A stretch of DNA of 64,000 bases from Thermoanaerobaculales bacterium (GTDB lineage Bacteria > Acidobacteriota > Thermoanaerobaculia > Thermoanaerobaculales > Sulfomarinibacteraceae): positions 310,001 to 374,000 of the forward strand of contig DAOPQC010000003.1 of assembly GCA_035358815.1 (NCBI GenBank), read 5' to 3'. A program made the position numbers and the translations under genes. Below, piece by piece: positions 59,765-64,000 of this stretch. Each line of letters opens with the position of its first letter. Position 1 is the first letter of the stretch. The notes under the pieces are model-generated. The model was not told the DNA's origin, made no database searches, and was given only the letters and a program-made list of their open reading frames with translations.

Positions 59765-60975
59765 GCCGCCGCCTCCTGGTCGACGCGCGCCAGCAGCTCG
59801 CCCGCCACCCGGATGCTGCCGGCGGCAACCACCGGGTCTGGCAGCCGCTCGAGGGCGGCGTCGAGCGACGGCGCGGCCTCGGCCTCCGGGAAGGCCGCGC
59901 GCAGCCTCTCGATCGGCATCGCGCGATCGTCCTCGAGCTCGAACACCACCACGTTGCCGACGTGCGGCCGCAGCACCCGCGCCATCGCCTCGACCGGCTT
60001 GTCGTCGAGGCAGGAGAACAGCAGGTGGTAGAGGACGGGCCGCCGCGCCAGGTGGGCCGCGAGCGCCTCCGCGCCCTCGAGGTTGTGGGCGCAGTCCAGC
60101 AGCAGCCAGCGCCCCAGCACGCGGTGGACCGACAGCCGGCCCGGCCAGTCCGCGCGCGCCAGCCCGTCGCGGACCGCGGCCGGCCGCAGCCGGCCGATCC
60201 AGCCCGCCTCGGCCGCGCAGCGCGCGAGCGCCAGCGCCAGCCTGAGGTTGGCGGTCTGGTGGGCGCCGGCGAACGGCACCGCCACCTCGGCCGCAGCGCC
60301 GCCCCACGAGGCGCGCAGCAAGCCCCGCGGCAGCGGCTCAAGATCGATCAGGTCGGCCGCCGCCAGGAAAGGACCGGCGCCGAGGTGCGGCACCAGCTCC
60401 GGCGCGACGCCGTCGCCGAGCACCCGCCATCGCGCCGACATCAGCGCCGCCCCCTTGTCGGCGGCGCGCTCCTCGACCCGCTCGCCGAGCCAGCCGGCGT
60501 GGTCCGAGCCGACGTTGGTGAGCCCGGCGATCGCGCTCGCCGCCACCCGGGTGGCGTCCCAACGGCCGCCCATCCCCGCCTCCAGGACCGCGCAGTCCAG
60601 CCCGCCCTCGGCGAACGCCAGGAAGGCGGCGGCGGTGAGGGTTTCGAAGAAGGTGAGGTCCGGGAAGCGGTCGAGGGTGGCGAGGTGGCGGTCGAGCACC
60701 GAGGCCGCGACCGGCGCGCCGCCGATCCGGATCCGCTCCTCGACCCGCACCAGGTGAGGCGAGGTGTAGAGGCCGACCCTGAGGCCGTGCGCCGCCAGCA
60801 CCGACTCGAGCATCGCCGCCGTGGAGCCCTTGCCGTTGGTGCCGACGACCAGGATCGACGGCAGGCCGCGCTGCGGGTCGCCGATGGCGGCCAGCACCTC
60901 GCGGATGCGGTCGAGCTGCGGCCGGATCCGCCCCGGTCGCCGCCGCTCGAGGCTCAGCGGAAGAAGCCGATGCAT
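59761..60975 (-). CDS. folC: Folylpolyglutamate synthase/dihydrofolate synthase
   Basis: 404 residues. It adds glutamate to dihydropteroate or folates. P-loop SILVVGTNGKGSTAAMLESV, YTSPHLVRVEERIRI, VLEAGMGGRWDATRVA, LTNVGSDHAGWLG and the C-terminal domain with LLLDCAHNLEGAEALAAHLA are visible. It overlaps accD by 22 nt. Association with glyA and accD in one operon is common. Confidence 0.93.
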   Translation of the reverse strand: MHRLLPLSLERRRPGRIRPQLDRIREVLAAIGDPQRGLPSILVVGTNGKGSTAAMLESVLAAHGLRVGLYTSPHLVRVEERIRIGGAPVAASVLDRHLATLDRFPDLTFFETLTAAAFLAFAEGGLDCAVLEAGMGGRWDATRVAASAIAGLTNVGSDHAGWLGERVEERAADKGAALMSARWRVLGDGVAPELVPHLGAGPFLAAADLIDLEPLPRGLLRASWGGAAAEVAVPFAGAHQTANLRLALALARCAAEAGWIGRLRPAAVRDGLARADWPGRLSVHRVLGRWLLLDCAHNLEGAEALAAHLARRPVLYHLLFSCLDDKPVEAMARVLRPHVGNVVVFELEDDRAMPIERLRAAFPEAEAAPSLDAALERLPDPVVAAGSIRVAGELLARVDQEAAA

Positions 60976-61751
60976 CGCGCGACGGTCTCCTTGAGCTCGT
61001 GGCGCGGCACCACCATGTCGAGCATGCCGTGCTCGAGCAGGAACTCGGAGCGCTGGAAGCCCTCGGGCAGGGTCTGCCGGATGGTCTGCTCGATCACGCG
61101 CGGCCCGGCGAAGCCGATCAGCGCGTTCGGCTCGGCGATGTTGACGTCGCCGAGCATGGCGAAGCTCGCGGTGACGCCACCGGTGGTCGGGTCCGTGAGC
61201 ACCGAGATGTAGGGCAGCCCCTTCTCCCGCATCCGGGCGAGCGCGGCCGAGATCTTCGCCATCTGCATCAGCGACAGGATGCCCTCCTGCATCCGCGCGC
61301 CTCCCGAGCAGGCGACCGACACCAGCGGCAGCTTTCGCTCGAGGCAGCGCTCGGCGGCGCGGGTGAGCTTCTCACCGACCACGGAGCCCATCGAGCCGCC
61401 CATGAACTCGTACTCCATCGCGGCCACCACCGTGCGATGGCGGGCGATCTCGCCCTCGCCCACCAGCAGCGCGTCGCCGGCGCCGAGCCGCTTGCTGTAG
61501 GTCCTCAGCCGGTCGATGTACGGCTTGGAGTCGACGAAGCCCAGGGGATCGGTGGAGCGGCAGTGCGGAAACAGCACCTTGTAGCGCTCGTTGTCGAACA
61601 GCTGGCGCAGCCTGACCGCGGCCGAGACCCGAAAGTGGTGGCCACACCGGGGGCAGACGTGGAGGTTGTCGGACACCTCCCGGTGGTAGAGGATCTCGCG
61701 ACAGGAGTCGCACTTGATCCAGAGGCCCTGAGGAACGGTCTCGTGCGCCAT
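60954..61751 (-). CDS. accD: Acetyl-CoA carboxylase carboxyltransferase subunit beta
   Basis: 265 residues, somewhat shorter than E. coli AccD. It carries out carboxyl transfer to acetyl-CoA, the first committed step of fatty acid synthesis. The N-terminal Zn ribbon has CDSC and CPRCGHHFR. Crotonase-fold blocks EYEFMGGSMGSVVGEKLTRA, SGGARMQEGILSLMQMAKI, TDPTTGGVTASFAMLGDVNI and GFAGPRVIEQTIRQTLPEGF are present. accA is not in the window. Confidence 0.96.
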   Translation of the reverse strand: MAHETVPQGLWIKCDSCREILYHREVSDNLHVCPRCGHHFRVSAAVRLRQLFDNERYKVLFPHCRSTDPLGFVDSKPYIDRLRTYSKRLGAGDALLVGEGEIARHRTVVAAMEYEFMGGSMGSVVGEKLTRAAERCLERKLPLVSVACSGGARMQEGILSLMQMAKISAALARMREKGLPYISVLTDPTTGGVTASFAMLGDVNIAEPNALIGFAGPRVIEQTIRQTLPEGFQRSEFLLEHGMLDMVVPRHELKETVARCIGFFR

Positions 61752-61889
61752 TGGCTGCTCCGAAGCGATCCGGGCGACGCCGATCCGCGGCGTGCATCAG
61801 TGGGCTGGGGCGGCGTCCACCCGGCGGCCATCGCCACCCGACCGGCCGGCACCGCCACCCGGTGGCGCGCCGGGCGGGACGGCGACGCC

Positions 61890-62117
61890 TCAGCCGGAGG
61901 AGCTCTCCTCCTCGAGGTCGTTCGCGATCCCCAGGCGCTGGCAGGCCGCATCGTACATCTGGCGGGCCGCCTTCTGTCCCGACTGGAGGTCGGCGATCCG
62001 CTGCTTCACCTTTGCCAGCTCCTCCTGGATCTGCTCCTCGAGGTCCTCGATCTCCGCCTTGGTCTGCTTCAACGCATCTTCGTAGAACTTTTTCTGGGAG
62101 TCCGAAAGCGTCGTCAT
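61890..62117 (-). CDS. Small coiled-coil protein, 75 aa
   Basis: 75 residues, charged and helical, from MTTLSDSQKKFYEDALKQTK through KAEIEDLEEQIQEELAKVKQ to LGIANDLEEESSSG. A coiled coil of about five heptads is likely over residues 10-60. No family recognised. GGAGG lies 6 nt before ATG 62117; the longer frame to 62216 overlaps the kinase gene and is rejected. It lies 17 nt after the kinase stop and 138 nt before accD. Confidence 0.7.
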   Translation of the reverse strand: MTTLSDSQKKFYEDALKQTKAEIEDLEEQIQEELAKVKQRIADLQSGQKAARQMYDAACQRLGIANDLEEESSSG

Positions 62118-62134
62118 CCTGCCCTCCACGAATC

Positions 62135-64000
62135 TCACCGTAAGCTGAACGGAACGCGGACCGTCACCCACATCCGCACGTTCACGTTGTTCTTGGTTGC
62201 CGGCTTGTAGCGCCACTGCCGAACCGCATCGGTGGTCGCCCGCTCGAAGCCCACCCCGGGTCGCGACACGGTGACCACCCTGACGTCCTCGACCGCGCCG
62301 TCGGCGCCGACCAAGACCTCCACCTCGACCTCGCCCTCCACCCCGGTCCGCTGGGCCATCTTGGGGTACTCCGGGGTCACCTGGGTGAGGAGCACCGGCC
62401 GCGTCACGCCGGGCCCCGGGGTCACCAGGTCACCCTCGCGGACTGCAGCGGTCGGCGTCGGCGTCGGCGGCGCCGGTGTCGCCGTCGGCGGCACCCGCGT
62501 CGGGGTGGCCGCGGCCGGCGGCGGGGTCTCGGTCGGGAGCTCGGTCGGGGTCTCGGTCACGGTGGGCGTCGCAGTCGGCGTGCGCGGCGTCGCGGCCGGC
62601 GACGCCACGGCCGGCGCCGGCGCGGCCTCCTCCAGCGGCGGCACCGGGGTCTCGGTCGGCGGGACCATGACCACCGGCGCCGGTGTCGGCTCGGGCGTCT
62701 CGCCCTCACCTCCGCCGCGGGTCAGGAGGACCGCCGCGATCACCCCGACGAACACCGCTGCGGCCACGGCGTACAGCCACCACGGCTTCTGCTTCGCGGC
62801 CTCGGTCTCGAAGAGCGGGCCTTCCGGGGGCGGCTCGTAGGGTGTCACCGGCACCGGCGCGGGCGCGGGCGCGGGTGGCCGCTCGGCGGGAGCCCGCGGC
62901 GGGGGCGGGGCCGCCGGCGGCGGGGCGACGGTCGCCACCGCGACCGGCGCCGCCGGATCGGCTGCGAACGCGGCCAGGGCCGCCGCATCGGGCGCCCAGC
63001 CGTGATTGCGGATCGCAGCTTCCAGGGCGCGCCCCAGGGCTGCCGCGGACTGGTAGCGCGCGGCCGGGTCCCGCTCGAGTGCGCGCAGCACGATCCGGTC
63101 CACGTCGGGCGACACATCGCGGGCGAGGGAGGACGGGGAAGCGACCTCGGGGTCGCGCACCTGCCCCAGGATCTCCGACTCGGTGGCGCCGTCGAAGACC
63201 TTTCTCCCGGTCAGCATCTCGTACAGCACCAGCCCCAGCGAGAAGATGTCGGAACGGTGGTCGATCTCGTGCCCGGAGGCCTGCTCGGGCGACATGTAGC
63301 GGAGCTTGCCCTTGAGCAGGCCGTCACGGGTGTGCGTCGCCTTCGACAGGGCCTTGGCGATCCCGAAGTCGCACAGCTTGACCTCGCCGTCGTTGGAGAT
63401 CAGCACGTTGGGCGGCGACACGTCGCGGTGCACCAGGCCGAGCTCGCGGTCGTTGAAGTCCCTGGTGGTGTGGGCGTGGTCGAGGGCGGCCGCGAGCTGC
63501 GCCGCGCAGTGGAGCGCGAGCGGCACCGGCACCGTCACGCCGGCCTCGTGGGAGCGGGCGAGCACGTCCCGCAGGTCGTGGCCCTCGACGTACTCCATGG
63601 CGATGTAGAACGACCGGTCGATCTTGCCCAGGTCGTAGATGTCGACGATGTTCGGGTGCTTGAGCTGCGCCGCCAGCTTGGCCTCGTCGATGAACATGGT
63701 GACGAACTCGTCATTGCCCGCCATGTCGGCCAGGATTCGCTTGATGGCGACGGTCTTCTGGAAGCCCTCGACCCCCATCATGCGGGCGCGGAACACCTCG
63801 GCCATGCCGCCCTTGGCGACTCGCTCCTCGAGGATGTACTGGCCGAAGCGCGTGCCTGCCGGCGGCGAGACCGGCTCGACCGGCGGCGGCGCAGGGGGGG
63901 CAGGCTCCGGCTCGGCGAACGGCTCGAGGTCGGGCATCGGCTCGAGCTCGGGGGCCGGCGGCTCGCGGCCCGCCGGCGGCGCCGGCGGGGCGGACGGCGC
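62135..64000 (-). CDS. Ser/Thr protein kinase with TonB-like C-terminal domain, N-terminus cut by window edge
   Basis: The frame is open to the right edge. Numbering from the in-frame ATG at 63937, a Pro/Glu-rich segment (1-28) leads into a full kinase domain. Motifs are VAKGGMAEVFRARM, VAIKRI with Lys66, HRDVSPPNVLI, LCDFGIAKA and MSPEQASGHEIDHRSDIFSL. A Pro-rich linker, one membrane helix (WWLYAVAAAVFVGVIAAVLL) and a Thr/Pro-rich stretch follow. The C-terminus (about 520-600) is a TonB-type domain (TPEYPKMAQRTGVEGEVEVE, ATTDAVRQWRYKPA). A transmembrane kinase linking the cytoplasm to the periplasm is implied. The 21 codons upstream of 63937 are also Pro-rich, so the real start may lie outside. 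Confidence 0.88.
   Translation of the reverse strand, partial: APSAPPAPPAGREPPAPELEPMPDLEPFAEPEPAPPAPPPVEPVSPPAGTRFGQYILEERVAKGGMAEVFRARMMGVEGFQKTVAIKRILADMAGNDEFVTMFIDEAKLAAQLKHPNIVDIYDLGKIDRSFYIAMEYVEGHDLRDVLARSHEAGVTVPVPLALHCAAQLAAALDHAHTTRDFNDRELGLVHRDVSPPNVLISNDGEVKLCDFGIAKALSKATHTRDGLLKGKLRYMSPEQASGHEIDHRSDIFSLGLVLYEMLTGRKVFDGATESEILGQVRDPEVASPSSLARDVSPDVDRIVLRALERDPAARYQSAAALGRALEAAIRNHGWAPDAAALAAFAADPAAPVAVATVAPPPAAPPPPRAPAERPPAPAPAPVPVTPYEPPPEGPLFETEAAKQKPWWLYAVAAAVFVGVIAAVLLTRGGGEGETPEPTPAPVVMVPPTETPVPPLEEAAPAPAVASPAATPRTPTATPTVTETPTELPTETPPPAAATPTRVPPTATPAPPTPTPTAAVREGDLVTPGPGVTRPVLLTQVTPEYPKMAQRTGVEGEVEVEVLVGADGAVEDVRVVTVSRPGVGFERATTDAVRQWRYKPATKNNVNVRMWVTVRVPFSLR

Overview
The window is a very GC-rich bacterial chromosome segment. 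It encodes lipid A and Kdo genes (lpxL-like, lpxK, waaA), an outer-membrane phosphate porin, lipoproteins and a TonB-like domain, so the cell is a Gram-negative diderm. The overall gene mix would fit Acidobacteriota or a neighbouring lineage. That placement is an inference from gene content, because no rRNA gene is present.

Left part (1-8.3 kb, all minus strand): rplU-rpmA-obg with a recognisable promoter, a diacylglycerol-kinase-family lipid kinase, and a first phosphate ABC operon, Pst1. In transcription order Pst1 runs phoU-PTP fusion, pstS, pstC, pstA, then two pstB genes. It is odd in several ways. The PhoU is fused to a phosphatase-like domain without its catalytic Cys. pstA has an in-frame TAG where the paralogue has Gln. 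The two PstB proteins carry complementary defects that leave one intact and one degenerate ATP site.

Potassium block (8.4-19.2 kb): kup lies on the minus strand behind a ydaO-type cyclic-di-AMP riboswitch. The kdp operon is divergent: a small membrane protein, two micro-ORFs including kdpF, then kdpABC and kdpDE. Between them is an array of TTGAC direct repeats at 11-bp spacing, a likely operator for an OmpR-family regulator such as KdpE.

Pho regulon (19.2-31.2 kb, minus strand): an OprP/OprO-type porin, pstS, pstC (long), pstA (long), pstB, phoU, phoB, phoR, and upstream a secreted phosphodiesterase/phosphatase. Pho boxes of TTCACA repeats at 11-bp spacing precede both the porin and pstS.

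Right part (31-64 kb): mostly housekeeping genes. These include purB-rlpA, lpxL-lpxK-waaA, a sugar-phosphate nucleotidyltransferase, a pilin, comEA, a deoxynucleoside kinase with a PanD-like pseudoenzyme, serS, an HD protein, glnA, a PHP protein, several small enzymes, a secreted 14-repeat LVIVD propeller protein, and a tight minus-strand operon (Ser/Thr kinase with TonB-like C-terminus, coiled-coil protein, accD, folC, dgt, rpiB, glyA).

The intergenic regions of the right part hold an unusual repeat landscape. There are tandem arrays of anchored but variable words of 6 nt (CGGNNN), 7 nt (AGGNNNN) and 8 nt (GGCNNTGR), plus a dispersed GGCAGCCAGGATGG unit. The heptamer arrays usually sit right at stop codons, and many arrays have G-quadruplex-type spacing. 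Together with the Pst1 operon these are the most promising novelties.
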